DNA from: Agrococcus sp. KRD186
Lineage (GTDB): Bacteria > Actinomycetota > Actinomycetes > Actinomycetales > Microbacteriaceae
Length of the DNA: 64,000 nucleotides
Reading direction: 5' to 3'
Assembly (NCBI RefSeq): GCF_017168255.1
Contig: NZ_JABFAP010000001.1
Span: 2,859,856 to 2,923,855, forward strand
The position numbers were made by a program, and so were the translations under genes. The notes beneath the pieces were generated by a model, which saw only the letters and a list, made by a program, of their open reading frames with translations, was not told where the DNA came from and made no database searches. Shown here piece after piece: positions 25,167-33,722 of this stretch (position 1 is its first letter; every line of letters begins with the position of its first letter).

Positions 25167-26461
25167 CCGAAGCCCACGACGAGACGGCGCGCCGAGCGGA
25201 GGCATCCGCCCGGCGCGCGGTCGTCGCGGTCTGGCGCATCGAGTCGGCGCGCATCGTCGCCACCCTCACCCGCTACACGGGCGACTTCGCGCTCGCCGAG
25301 GATCTCGCGCAGGACGCATTGACGGATGCGCTGGCCCAGTGGCCGACGCAGGGCGTGCCCCGCAACGGGGCGGCCTGGCTCACCTCGGTCGCCAAGCGCA
25401 AGGCGATCGACCGCTGGCGCCGCCAGGAGCGCTTCGCCGAGCGGGTCGAGGCGATGGGGCTCGACCTCGAGCGGGCGCAGGCCGAGGCGGCGGATGCGCT
25501 GCCCTGGGATCCGGACGAGATCGACGACGACGTGCTGCGGCTGGTGTTCACCGCCTGCCACCCGGTGCTCAGCCAGCAGGCGCGCGTCGCGCTGACGCTG
25601 CGCGTCGTCGGAGGCCTCGAGACGACCGAGATCGCGCGCCTGTTCATGGTGCCGGTGGCGACGATCCAGCAGCGCATCGTGCGCGCGAAGCAGGCGCTCG
25701 CCGACGCCGACGTGCCGTTCGAGACGCCGCCGCGCGCCGAGCGGCAGCAGCGGCTGAGCGCGGTGCTGGGCGTGCTCTACCTGATCTTCACCGAGGGCCA
25801 CGCGGCGACCGCCGGTGACGACTGGATGCGACCCGAACTCAGCCGCGAGGCCATTCGCCTCACCCGCATCCTCGCTGCGCTGCAGCCCGACGAGCCCGAG
25901 GTGCACGGGCTGCTGGCGCTGATGGAGCTCACCGCCGCCCGCTTCCCGGCACGGGTCGACGCGCGGGGCGAGCCGGTGCTGCTCGCCGACCAGGACCGCC
26001 GCCGCTGGGATCGCGGTGCGATCCGGCGCGGCACGGCGGCGCTCGACCGTGCCGAGTCGTTCGGCCGCGGCCTCGGCCCGTACGCACTCCAGGCGGCGAT
26101 CGCGCAGACGCACGCCGACGCATCCGATCTCGCCTCGACCGACTGGGCGCGCATCGTCGCGGCCTACGAAGGGCTCGAGCAGATCGCGCCCTCGCCGATC
26201 GTCACCCTCAACCGGGCGGTGGCGCTGTCGATGGTCAGGGGACCTGACGGAGGGGCGGATGCGGCGCTCGCGATCGTCGACGGGCTGGCAGGGGAGAGGG
26301 CGCTCGCGATGAGCCATCTGCTGCCGTCGGTGCGCGGCGAGCTGCTCGCGCGACTCAGCCGCGACGACGAGGCACGCGTGGCGTTCGCACTCGCCGCCGA
26401 GCGCACCGAGAACGCGCGCGAGCGTGCCGTGCTGCTCGCGAAGGCCGCTGCCGGGCGCTGA
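25163..26461 (+). CDS. ECF sigma factor with C-terminal extension (ECF42-type)
   Basis: 432 aa, about twice a simple ECF sigma. Sigma region 2 (~30-90: ARIVATLTRYTGDFALAEDL, AQDALTDALAQWP, RNGAAWLTSVAKRKAIDRWR) and region 4 (~130-185: RVALTLRVVGGLETTEIARL, VPVATIQQRIVRAKQAL). A long helical DUF6596/TPR-like domain (~190-430) with YLIFTEGHAATAG and NRAVALSMVRGP follows. The architecture with DGPF neighbours identifies the ECF42 group, which has no membrane anti-sigma factor; the C-terminal domain is thought to control activity. Starts at GTG 25163. Confidence 0.92.
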   Translation: MTEAHDETARRAEASARRAVVAVWRIESARIVATLTRYTGDFALAEDLAQDALTDALAQWPTQGVPRNGAAWLTSVAKRKAIDRWRRQERFAERVEAMGLDLERAQAEAADALPWDPDEIDDDVLRLVFTACHPVLSQQARVALTLRVVGGLETTEIARLFMVPVATIQQRIVRAKQALADADVPFETPPRAERQQRLSAVLGVLYLIFTEGHAATAGDDWMRPELSREAIRLTRILAALQPDEPEVHGLLALMELTAARFPARVDARGEPVLLADQDRRRWDRGAIRRGTAALDRAESFGRGLGPYALQAAIAQTHADASDLASTDWARIVAAYEGLEQIAPSPIVTLNRAVALSMVRGPDGGADAALAIVDGLAGERALAMSHLLPSVRGELLARLSRDDEARVAFALAAERTENARERAVLLAKAAAGR

Positions 26462-26507
26462 CAAGCACGCATATGTCCCCGACGGGCGCGGCTACTACCC
26501 TTGATGC

Positions 26508-27809
26508 GTGACGACCGCGACCGAGACAGCCCTGACCGAGGAACGCGTGCAGCAGCTGCGCGCCGACTTCCCGATCCTCGCCGAGCAGCCCGGCGGGGTG
26601 CCGCTGGTCTACCTCGACTCCGGCGCCACCAGCCAGCAGCCTCGCCAGGTGCTCGAGGCCGAGTGGGCCTTCCGCACGCAGCACAACGCCGCCGTGCACC
26701 GCGGCGCCCACACGCTCGCGGCGCTCGCGACCGACGACTACGAGCTCGCCCGTGAGCGCATCGCCCGCTTCGTCGGCGCACGCCCGACCGAGATCTCCTG
26801 GACGATGAACGCGACGGATGCGCTCAACTCCGTCGCGCTCTCGCTCGCCGAGGCCAACCGGGCCCATGCAGACGGAGCCGGCGCCGTCGACCCGACCCTG
26901 CGCATCCGCCCGGGCGACGAGATCCTCGTCACCGAGGCCGAGCACCACGCCAACCTGCTGCCCTGGCAGCGACTCGCGACCGAGACCGGTGCGACGCTGC
27001 GCTGGGTGGAGGTCGACGACGAGGGGGTGTGGACGACGGATGCGCTGCTCGCGCTGATCACGGAGCGCACGCGCGTCGTCGCTATCGCCCACGTCTCGAA
27101 CGTCACCGGGCAGATCGCCGACGTGCCCGCGGTCGTCGCCGCCGCGCACGAGGCCGGCGCGCTGGTGGTGCTCGACGCCTGCCAGTCGGTGCCGCACCGC
27201 CCGGTCGACTTCCGCGCGCTGGGCGTCGACGCCGCCGCCTTCTCGAGTCACAAGATGCTCGGCCCGGGCGGCATCGGCGTGCTCTACCTGACCGAGGCGC
27301 TGGGGGAGGCGCTGCCGCCCGCGCGCGTCGGCGGTTCGATGATCACGACCGTCACGATGACCGAGCACGAGTTCCTCCCTGCGCCGCAGAAGTTCGAGGC
27401 CGGCACGCAGCCGGTCGCCTCGATCGTCGGCCTGGCTGCGGCCGTCGACTACCTGGAGGCCGTCGGCATGCCGGCGATCGAAGCCCACGAGGTCGCGCTC
27501 GGCGAGCGGCTGGCCGCCGGTGCCGCCGCCATCGACGGCGTGCGACTGGTCGGGCCTCGTCTCGGCGCCGAGCGTGCGGGCCTGGCGAGCGTCATCGTCG
27601 ACGGCGTGCACGCGCACGACGCCGGCCAGCTGCTCGACGCCCACGGCATCGCGGCCCGCGTCGGCCACCACTGCGCCCAGCCGTTGCACCGCCGCCTCGG
27701 CACGGCCGCGACGACCCGCGCATCCGCCTACCTCTACACGACCGAGGACGAGGTCGACCGGTTCCTCGACGTGCTCTCGGGCGTGCGCGCCTACTTCGGG
27801 GTGGCGTGA
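26508..27809 (+). CDS. sufS: Cysteine desulfurase SufS
   Basis: 433 aa PLP enzyme. HRGAHTLA and TEAEHHANLLPWQ near the cofactor, the Schiff-base lysine in FSSHKMLGPGGIG, and the mobile-loop cysteine in VGHHCAQPLHRRLG that carries the persulfide, followed by SAYLYTTEDEVDRF. GTG 26508 lies 6 nt after TACCCT (26496-26501): leaderless. It is paired by a 1-base overlap with sufU, the sulfur acceptor, as in Gram-positive Suf systems; sufBCD are not in the window. Confidence 0.95.
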   Translation: MTTATETALTEERVQQLRADFPILAEQPGGVPLVYLDSGATSQQPRQVLEAEWAFRTQHNAAVHRGAHTLAALATDDYELARERIARFVGARPTEISWTMNATDALNSVALSLAEANRAHADGAGAVDPTLRIRPGDEILVTEAEHHANLLPWQRLATETGATLRWVEVDDEGVWTTDALLALITERTRVVAIAHVSNVTGQIADVPAVVAAAHEAGALVVLDACQSVPHRPVDFRALGVDAAAFSSHKMLGPGGIGVLYLTEALGEALPPARVGGSMITTVTMTEHEFLPAPQKFEAGTQPVASIVGLAAAVDYLEAVGMPAIEAHEVALGERLAAGAAAIDGVRLVGPRLGAERAGLASVIVDGVHAHDAGQLLDAHGIAARVGHHCAQPLHRRLGTAATTRASAYLYTTEDEVDRFLDVLSGVRAYFGVA

Positions 27810-28261
27810 TGGCCGACCCGCTCGCCGGCCTCTACCAGGAGCTCATCCTCGAGCACGCGAAGCTGCGCGCCGGCGAGGGCGAGATCGAGCCCTTTGACGC
27901 CGAACGGCACCTCAAGAACCCCACCTGCGGCGACGAGGTCACCGTGCGCGTGCGCCTGGCAGGCGACGGCGACGAGGCACGAGTGGATGCGCTCGGCTGG
28001 GTCGGGCAGGGATGCTCGATCTCGCAGGCCTCGGCCTCCGTGCTCGCCGAGCAGGCGCCAGGGCTGACGGTCGCCGCGGTGCGCGAGCGGATCGAGGCGA
28101 TGCGCGAGCTGCTGCGCTCGCGCGGCGCGGTCGAGCCCGACGAAGCGCTGCTCGGCGACGCGGTCGCGTTCGCGGGCGTCGCGAAGTTCCCCATGCGCGT
28201 GAAGTGTGCGATGCTCGCGTGGGTGGCGCTCGAGGAGGCGCTCGCCGAGCTCGACGGCTGA
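27809..28261 (+). CDS. sufU: Fe-S cluster assembly sulfur-transfer protein SufU
   Basis: 150 aa. Zn/sulfur-transfer residues: C and D in NPTCGDEV, C in GQGCSISQASASVLAEQ, and C in VKCAMLAWVALE. The insert characteristic of SufU versus IscU lies between the second and third cysteine (REL...RGAVEPDEALLGD). It starts one base before the sufS stop ends (TGATG). It receives sulfur from SufS. Confidence 0.94.
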   Translation: MADPLAGLYQELILEHAKLRAGEGEIEPFDAERHLKNPTCGDEVTVRVRLAGDGDEARVDALGWVGQGCSISQASASVLAEQAPGLTVAAVRERIEAMRELLRSRGAVEPDEALLGDAVAFAGVAKFPMRVKCAMLAWVALEEALAELDG

Positions 28262-28285
28262 CGGCGCCTCCCCTGCGTCAGTCGA

Positions 28286-29068
28286 TCAGCGGAAGACCAT
28301 GCCGCCGTCGATGAGCGGCGTCTGGCCCGTCATGTAGTCCGAGTCAGGGCCGGCGAGGTAGGAGACGAAGCTCGCGACGTCGTCCGGTGTGGATGCGCGA
28401 CCCATCGTGATGCCCTCGACGTACTTCTTGTAGGTGGCGCCGATCTCAGCACCCGTGAGCTCGGCGAAGCCGCGGTCGATCTCCTCCCACATGCCGGTGC
28501 CGACGATGCCTGGGGAGTAGCCGTTCACGGTGATGCCGTGCGCGCCGAGCTCCTGCGCCGAGGCCTGGATGAGCGCCCGCACCGCGAACTTCGTCGACGA
28601 GTAGAGGCCGAGCATCGGGAACGAGTCGTGGGCGGCGATCGAGGTGGCTGCGATGATCTTGCCGCCCTTGCCGAGCTCCTTGAACTTCGCGGCGGCGACC
28701 TGGATGCCGAACAGCACTCCCTTGACGTTGATGGCGTAGATCTTGTCGAAGTCGGCCTCGGTGATGCCCTCGACCGGCGTGATGGGACCGGCGATGCCCG
28801 CGTTGTTGACGATGATGTCGAAGCCGCCGAGCTCGTCCGCGGTGCGGTTCACCGCCGATTCGAGGCTGGCCTTGTCGGAGACATCGCCCGCGATCGTGAT
28901 GGCGCGCCGGCCGAGTGCCTCGACCCTCGCCTTGGTCTCCTGCAGCGATTCCTCGGTGAGGTCGAGCAGCGCGAGATCCGCGCCGTCCTTGGCGAGGCGC
29001 TCGGCGATGCCCTGCCCGATGCCCTGCGCTGCCCCGGTGATGAGTGCGATCTTCCCGTCGATGGCCAT
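28286..29068 (-). CDS. Short-chain dehydrogenase, acetoin/diacetyl reductase-like
   Basis: 260 aa classical SDR. Cofactor motif ALITGAAQGIGQGIAERL, NNAGIAGPI, catalytic Ser in AATSIAAHDS, YxxxK in GLYSSTKFAVRAL, and a C-terminal TGQTPLIDGGMVFR typical of acetoin reductases ((S,S)-butanediol dehydrogenases). Acidic ALLDLTEES after strand 2 favours NADH. AAGGAGGAATC precedes the ATG on the minus strand. It converges with sufU. Substrate is inferred from family resemblance only. Confidence 0.85.
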   Translation of the reverse strand: MAIDGKIALITGAAQGIGQGIAERLAKDGADLALLDLTEESLQETKARVEALGRRAITIAGDVSDKASLESAVNRTADELGGFDIIVNNAGIAGPITPVEGITEADFDKIYAINVKGVLFGIQVAAAKFKELGKGGKIIAATSIAAHDSFPMLGLYSSTKFAVRALIQASAQELGAHGITVNGYSPGIVGTGMWEEIDRGFAELTGAEIGATYKKYVEGITMGRASTPDDVASFVSYLAGPDSDYMTGQTPLIDGGMVFR

Positions 29069-29187
29069 GATTCCTCCTTGTAGGTGGTCCCCCCCGCAGG
29101 CTACGCGCGCGGTCGCGCGCTCGCCACGGCGAGTCGGGGCATGAACGTTATGGTTTGGTATCAGATAACAACGAGAGAGGCTGTTCT

Positions 29188-30177
29188 ATGCCCAAGTCCG
29201 CGCCCTTCGGCGAGCGCATCGGTCGCTTCGCCGGCACCTGGTTCCCCGTCGTCGTCCTCGCCGCCGGCGCGGTCGCGCTCTTCGCACCGCAGCCGTTCCT
29301 GCCGCTCGGCGCGATGATCAACCCGCTGCTCGGCATCATCATGCTCGGCATGGGCCTGACGCTGCAGCCGGTCGACTTCAAGGTGATCGCGAAGAAGCCC
29401 AAGGCCTTCGTCATCGGCGTCGTGGCGCAGTACGTCATCATGCCGCTGGTGGCCATCGGCCTCGCCACCGTCTTCCAGCTGCCGCCCGCGCTGCTCGTCG
29501 GCGTCGTGCTGGTCGGCTCCGCCCCCGGCGGCACCTCCTCGAACGTGATGGTCTACCTCGCCAAGGGTGACACGGCTCTCTCAGTCGCGATGACCACCGC
29601 CTCCACGCTGCTCGCACCGGTGCTGACGCCGCTGCTGGTGCTGTGGCTGGCCGGCTCCTACCTGCCGGTCGACGCCTGGGGCCTGTTCCAGACGATCATC
29701 TTCATCGTGCTGCTGCCGGTCATCGCCGGCGTCGTGCTGCGGATGCTGCTGCCGAAGGTCGTCAAGGCGATCCTGCCCTGGCTGCCGCTCGTGTCGGTCA
29801 CGGGCATCACGCTCGTCATCCTCGCGGTCGTCGCCGCCTCCGCCGCCACGATCCTCTCGGTCGGCCTGCTGGTCGCGCTGGTGGTCATCCTGCACAACGG
29901 CTTCGGCTACGGCCTCGGCTTCCTGGCCGCGAAGTCGGTCGGCCTCGACTCGAGCGCCCAGCGCGCGGTCGCGATCGAGGTGGGCATGCAGAACTCCGGC
30001 CTCGCCGCCGGCCTGGCGAAGACGCACTTCATGCCCGAGGCGGCGCTGCCCGGTGCCATCTTCTCCGTCTGGCACAACGTCTCGGGCGCGCTGCTGGCCT
30101 CCTTCTGGTCGCGCCGCCCGACGAAGGATGCGCAGCAGCAGGTGACCGAGGCAACCAAGGACGCCCCCGTCAGCTGA
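29188..30177 (+). CDS. Bile acid:sodium symporter (BASS) family transporter
   Basis: 329 aa with ~9-10 membrane segments. Hallmarks: MLGMGLTLQPVDFKVIAKKP, LVGSAPGGTSSNVMVYLAKG (sodium/substrate crossover), AVAIEVGMQNSGLAAGLA, and FSVWHNVSGALLASFW at the end. ATG 29188 after AGAGAGGCTGTTCT; upstream extension is TTG-initiated and lacks a site. Bacterial BASS proteins often carry pantoate or other organic acids, so bile acid should not be assumed. A terminator follows at 30191. Confidence 0.9.
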   Translation: MPKSAPFGERIGRFAGTWFPVVVLAAGAVALFAPQPFLPLGAMINPLLGIIMLGMGLTLQPVDFKVIAKKPKAFVIGVVAQYVIMPLVAIGLATVFQLPPALLVGVVLVGSAPGGTSSNVMVYLAKGDTALSVAMTTASTLLAPVLTPLLVLWLAGSYLPVDAWGLFQTIIFIVLLPVIAGVVLRMLLPKVVKAILPWLPLVSVTGITLVILAVVAASAATILSVGLLVALVVILHNGFGYGLGFLAAKSVGLDSSAQRAVAIEVGMQNSGLAAGLAKTHFMPEAALPGAIFSVWHNVSGALLASFWSRRPTKDAQQQVTEATKDAPVS

Positions 30178-30190
30178 CCCGCTGCCTCCG

Positions 30191-30224
30191 AACGACCCTC
30201 GCCCACGCTCGGGCGGGGGTCGTT
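30191..30224 (+). terminator. Intrinsic terminator after the BASS transporter
   Basis: AACGACCCTCGCCC (30191-30204), loop ACGCTC, GGGCGGGGGTCGTT (30211-30224), followed by TTG. One bulge/mismatch in a 14-bp stem. Confidence 0.75.
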
Positions 30225-30276
30225 TGCGTGGGCGACAGGGCGTAGCGTGAGCGACATCCGAGCCGAGGGAGCCGCG

Positions 30277-30675
30277 ATGGCGCTGCGCTGGTATTCGAAC
30301 GTGATCGAGACGACGGATGTGCCGAGGCTGGCCCGCTGGTGGGCCGAGGTGCTCGACTGGCAGGTCGTCTTCGAAGCGGCCGACGAGGTCGTGATCATCC
30401 CGAAGTGGGCTGAGGAGCTGCGGCCGAAGCTCGAGTTCGAGCAGGTGCCGCCCGGCCTCGTGTTCGTGCTGGTCGACCACGAGAAGCAGACGAAGAACCG
30501 CATCCACATGGATCTCGCCCCGCACACCAGCGACGACCGCGACGCCGAGATCGCCAGGCTCGAAGCGCTGGGCGCCAAGCGCATCGATGTGGGTCAGGGG
30601 CCGGAGGTCACCTGGGCGGTGCTCGCCGACATCGACGGCAACGAGTTCTGCGTGCTCTCGAGCCGGGAGCGGTAG
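30277..30675 (+). CDS. VOC family (glyoxalase-like) protein
   Basis: 132 aa. Glyoxalase-like domain of the Glyoxalase_6 type: LARWWAEVLDWQVVFEAADE, FVLVDHEKQTKNRIHMDLAP and VTWAVLADIDGNEFCVLSSR. ATG 30277 has GAGGGAGCCGCG; the GTG at 30247 is an alternative without a site. Ligand unknown. It is followed after 2 nt by the methyltransferase gene. Confidence 0.85.
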   Translation: MALRWYSNVIETTDVPRLARWWAEVLDWQVVFEAADEVVIIPKWAEELRPKLEFEQVPPGLVFVLVDHEKQTKNRIHMDLAPHTSDDRDAEIARLEALGAKRIDVGQGPEVTWAVLADIDGNEFCVLSSRER

Positions 30676-30677
30676 CC

Positions 30678-31265
30678 ATGGGCATCTACCCGGCGCTCTA
30701 CCGCCTCGGCATCAGGCCGTGGGAGCGCTACGCCGAGCTTTCCGGCCCCGCAGTCGCAGCCGCCCTCGACCGCGAGCGGGACGAGAGCCCCGACCCGCCG
30801 GGCCGCGCGCTCGACCTCGGGTGCGGACGCGGCATGCACACCCCGAAGCTGGCCGAGCGCGGCTGGGATGCGGTGGGCGTCGATCTCGTGCCCTCGGCGA
30901 TCGAGCACGCCCGCAGCAGCGATCACTCCGGGGCGAGCTACGAGGTGGCTGACGTGACGCGGCTGCCGACGAGCCTCGGCAGCTTCGACGTAGTGATCGA
31001 TATCGGCTGCTTCCAGACCCTCAGCACCGCGCAGCGGCAGGCGGCGGCTCGCAGCGTCACAGCGATCGCCGCGCCGGGTGCGAGGCTGCTGATGCTCGCC
31101 TTCGGTCGCGCATGGTTCAGCTACGAGGGCGTCTCGCAGGTGCAGATCGAGGAGTCCTTCGCCGACTGGCAGCTCGTCTCGACTGCACCGGCACCGACTG
31201 CCGGGCTCGGGTGGCCGCTGAACCGCACGAAGCCGCGCTGGTTCCGGATGCGGCTTCGGCCGTAG
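30678..31265 (+). CDS. Class I SAM-dependent methyltransferase
   Basis: 195 aa. Motif I ALDLGCGRGMHTPKLAERG, motif II acidic AVGVDLVPSAIEHARS, YEVADVTRLP and FDVVIDIGCFQTLS. It starts 2 nt after the VOC stop, so co-transcribed. Size fits small-molecule methyltransferases of the Methyltransf_11/25 type; substrate unknown. The C-terminus is Arg-rich (TKPRWFRMRLRP). Confidence 0.85.
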   Translation: MGIYPALYRLGIRPWERYAELSGPAVAAALDRERDESPDPPGRALDLGCGRGMHTPKLAERGWDAVGVDLVPSAIEHARSSDHSGASYEVADVTRLPTSLGSFDVVIDIGCFQTLSTAQRQAAARSVTAIAAPGARLLMLAFGRAWFSYEGVSQVQIEESFADWQLVSTAPAPTAGLGWPLNRTKPRWFRMRLRP

Positions 31266-31296
31266 CGGGAGGTGGCGGGGGCGTCCAAGGCGAGCG

Positions 31297-31568
31297 CTAG
31301 GACTCCTCAGCGCACTGGGTCACGATTGCTGTGGTGATGCGCCCCACGGGTTCGATCGGCAGCGGCACTGCGTGCTTCAGGATCACGGTGTCCTTGCTCG
31401 AGCGCAGCGCCCCGACCTCGGCCTCGACCGCATCCGCTCCTCGGGCCCGTGCGCATCGCGGGCCGGCACCTGGGCCACGATGGCCGCCCGCACCTGCTGC
31501 AGCCGCTCGGCCACGTCCGGCGGGAAGCCGGCGATGTAGACGTCGACGGATGCTGGCTGGTCGCTCAT
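31297..31568 (-). pseudogene. DUF1801 protein, internally deleted and frameshifted
   Basis: On the minus strand MSDQPASVDVYIAGFPPDVA, RLQQVRAAIVAQVP is a correct DUF1801 N-terminus starting at 31568. After about 40 codons the frame turns to Arg-rich nonsense, while another frame gives EVGALRSSKDTVILKHAVPL and PIEPVGRITTAIVTQCAEES with a stop at 31297-31299, the correct C-terminus. The ~60 central residues are missing. It is inactivated. Confidence 0.7.
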
Positions 31569-31600
31569 GCGCACAGTGTGCCGCACAAGGCGGGCACGGC

Positions 31601-31634
31601 AGAAGGGGTCCCGGCCGAAGCCGGGACCCCTTCT
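31601..31634. terminator. Perfect 15-bp hairpin terminator
   Basis: AGAAGGGGTCCCGGC (31601-31615), loop CGAA, GCCGGGACCCCTTCT (31620-31634). It is flanked by A-rich and T-rich ends, so it can act on both strands; it ends the BI-1 gene (minus). Confidence 0.85.
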
Positions 31635-31647
31635 CGCAGTCGAGCTG

Positions 31648-32643
31648 CTAGTTGCTGCTGCGCAGGATCGCGATGATGCGCAGGATCTCGACGTAGAGCC
31701 AGATGATCGTCAGCACGAGGCCGAACGCGGCCGACCAACCGTACTTCTTGTGCACGCCGCGCTTGACGCCCATCTCGATGCCCTCGAAGTCCATCACGAG
31801 CGAGTAGGCGCCGAGCAGCACCGCGAGCACACCGAGGATCACGCCGAGCGGGATGCCCATGATCTCGACCGAGCTGCGCCAGCCGAACATGCCGGTCGGA
31901 GCCACCATCATGCCGACGAAGTTCGCGAGGGAGAACAGGCCGTAGGCGATGATCACGATGAAGAAGATCTTGTTCAGCTTCGGCGACGTGCGGAACACCC
32001 GGAATACGTAGCCGGCGAGCGTCACACCGATGACGCACGCGGTTGCGAGCAGCGCCTGGAAGATGATGCCGGTCATCGGCTCACCGCCGATGCCGCCGAA
32101 CTCGAGCAGCCCCGAGAAGCCACCGAGGAAGAGGCCCTGTGCCGCGGCGTAGCCGAGGATGAGCGCGGGGCTCGGCTCCTTCTTGAAGATGTTCACGAGC
32201 GCGAGCACGAAGCCGACCAGCGCGCCGCCGTAGGTGAGCACGTAGAACGGCAGCGACGTGCCCGAGAACCACAGCATGCCGAGCGTCACGATGAAGCCGA
32301 GCGCGGTTACGCCGAGCGTGAGCACCGTCTTCATGATCACGCTGTCGTACGTCAGCCGCTCGGTCTCGACCGGGCCCGCCGACGGGGCGTTGAACTGCTG
32401 GTTCAGCTGCTCGGGCGAGGGGACGCCAGGCTGCTGACCGTACGGCTGCTGCCCGTAGGGGGTGCCGCCGTACTGCTGCGGCTGCCCGTACGACTGCTGG
32501 CCGTAGGGCTGCTGCCCGTATGGGGCCTGGCCGTACGGAGCCTGGCCATAGGGAGCCTGCTGCCCACCGGGCGTCGCCTGCGAGGCGCGCTGGGAGTTCT
32601 CGGTGAACGCGGGCGAGTTGCGGAACGCCGGGTTGCCTGCCAA
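31648..32643 (-). CDS. Bax inhibitor-1/YccA family membrane protein
   Basis: 331 aa. The N-terminal ~85 residues are a Gln/Gly/Tyr/Pro-rich tail of PYGQ-type repeats ([17 protein letters not shown]), presumably disordered and cytoplasmic. The rest has seven membrane segments with [36 protein letters not shown] and [19 protein letters not shown], the BI-1 signature near the C-terminus. The start is TTG 32643 with AGGAGCAACTCCC ahead. BI-1 proteins act as pH-sensitive cation (Ca2+) leak channels in the best-studied members; the bacterial role is open. Confidence 0.9.
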   Translation of the reverse strand: MAGNPAFRNSPAFTENSQRASQATPGGQQAPYGQAPYGQAPYGQQPYGQQSYGQPQQYGGTPYGQQPYGQQPGVPSPEQLNQQFNAPSAGPVETERLTYDSVIMKTVLTLGVTALGFIVTLGMLWFSGTSLPFYVLTYGGALVGFVLALVNIFKKEPSPALILGYAAAQGLFLGGFSGLLEFGGIGGEPMTGIIFQALLATACVIGVTLAGYVFRVFRTSPKLNKIFFIVIIAYGLFSLANFVGMMVAPTGMFGWRSSVEIMGIPLGVILGVLAVLLGAYSLVMDFEGIEMGVKRGVHKKYGWSAAFGLVLTIIWLYVEILRIIAILRSSN

Positions 32644-32775
32644 GGGAGTTGCTCCTGTCGAAGATCTGCGGCCGCCACGTCGGGCGGTCTGCGCTCAGAC
32701 TACCGATGGATGCCCAGATTTCGCTGTGGATGGCACGCCGTTCGCGCACGGCGAGCGGCAGGCTAGCCTGGCGCC

Positions 32776-33644
32776 GTGCACACCACGCGCGTCATCGCCC
32801 ACCGCGGCGCCTCCGGCTGGGCTCCCGAGCACACCGAGCGCGCCATCCGCCTCGCCGCGCAGCTCGGCGCCGACGCCGTCGAGCCCGACCTGGTCGCCAG
32901 CCGCGACGGGGTGCTGGTCGTGCGGCACGACAACGAGCTGGGCGAGACGACCGACATCGCCGACCGTCCCGAGTTCGCCGACCGCCGCCGCACGCAGTCG
33001 ATCGACGGGCACGAGCTCACCGGCTGGTTCGTCGAGGACTTCGCCTGGTCCGAGCTCGCCACGCTCCGCACCCGCGAGCGGCTGCCGCAGCTGCGACCGA
33101 CGAGTGCCCGCCGCGACGGCGCCGAGCCCATCCTGCGCTTCACCGAGCTGCTGGCGATCGCCGAGGAGACCGGCCTCGACGTGGTCGCCGAGCTCAAGCA
33201 CCCCAGCCATCTCGCCGCGATCGGCCTCCCGCTCGATGCGATGCTGGCGGATGCGCTGGCGCGCACCCGCTGGATCGCACCGGGAGCGCTGACGGTCGAG
33301 TCCTTCGAGGAGAGCGCGCTGCACCAGGTGCGCGCGCTCGGCGTCGACGCCCGCCTGGTCTACCTGATGGAAGCCGACGGAACGGCACCCGACCTGCGCC
33401 TTGCCGACGATGCGGCCGGGCCAGCCGCGCGAGCGACCTGGTCGAGCGGGCGCGCGCGGCAGGGCTGGGCACCATCACCTGGACGCTGCGGCCCGAGAAC
33501 GCCTTCCTGGAGCCCGCGCATCGGCTCGGCGAGCACCCGGCCGCATGGGGCGACTGGCAGCGCGAGTGGATGCTGTTGGCCGAGCTCGGGCTGGAGGCGG
33601 TCTTCGTCGACCACCCCGATCTGTGGCGGCGGATCGAGCCGTAG
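32776..33644 (+). CDS. Glycerophosphodiester phosphodiesterase, frameshifted
   Basis: Two frames together give a complete ~289-aa GDPD. Frame 1 from GTG 32776: VIAHRGASGWAPEHTERAIR, DAVEPDLVASRDGVLVVRHD, VVAELKHPSHL, VESFEESALHQVRALG up to about 33410. Frame 3 continues with ASDLVERARAAGLGTITWTL, RPENAFLEPAHRLGEH and LLAELGLEAVFVDHPDLWRR to 33644. Catalytic HR, ExD and H residues lie in frame 1. The shift lies in the GC-rich tract 33405-33432 and may be a sequencing indel or a true mutation. GTG 32776 is 6 nt after TAGCCT (32764-32769). It hydrolyses glycerophosphodiesters to glycerol-3-phosphate, which could feed GlpD. Confidence 0.78.
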
Positions 33645-33722
33645 CGGAGCGGCCACGAGCGCCTCCACCGGCGCCCTCGGCCGACCGCGCGTGTGGGCGC
33701 GCTCGCCTAGAATCGAACCCAT

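Noticed and set aside
32400-32570. Short tandem DNA repeats in the BI-1 gene
   Set aside because: They encode the PYGQ-type tail of the protein; not a separate element.
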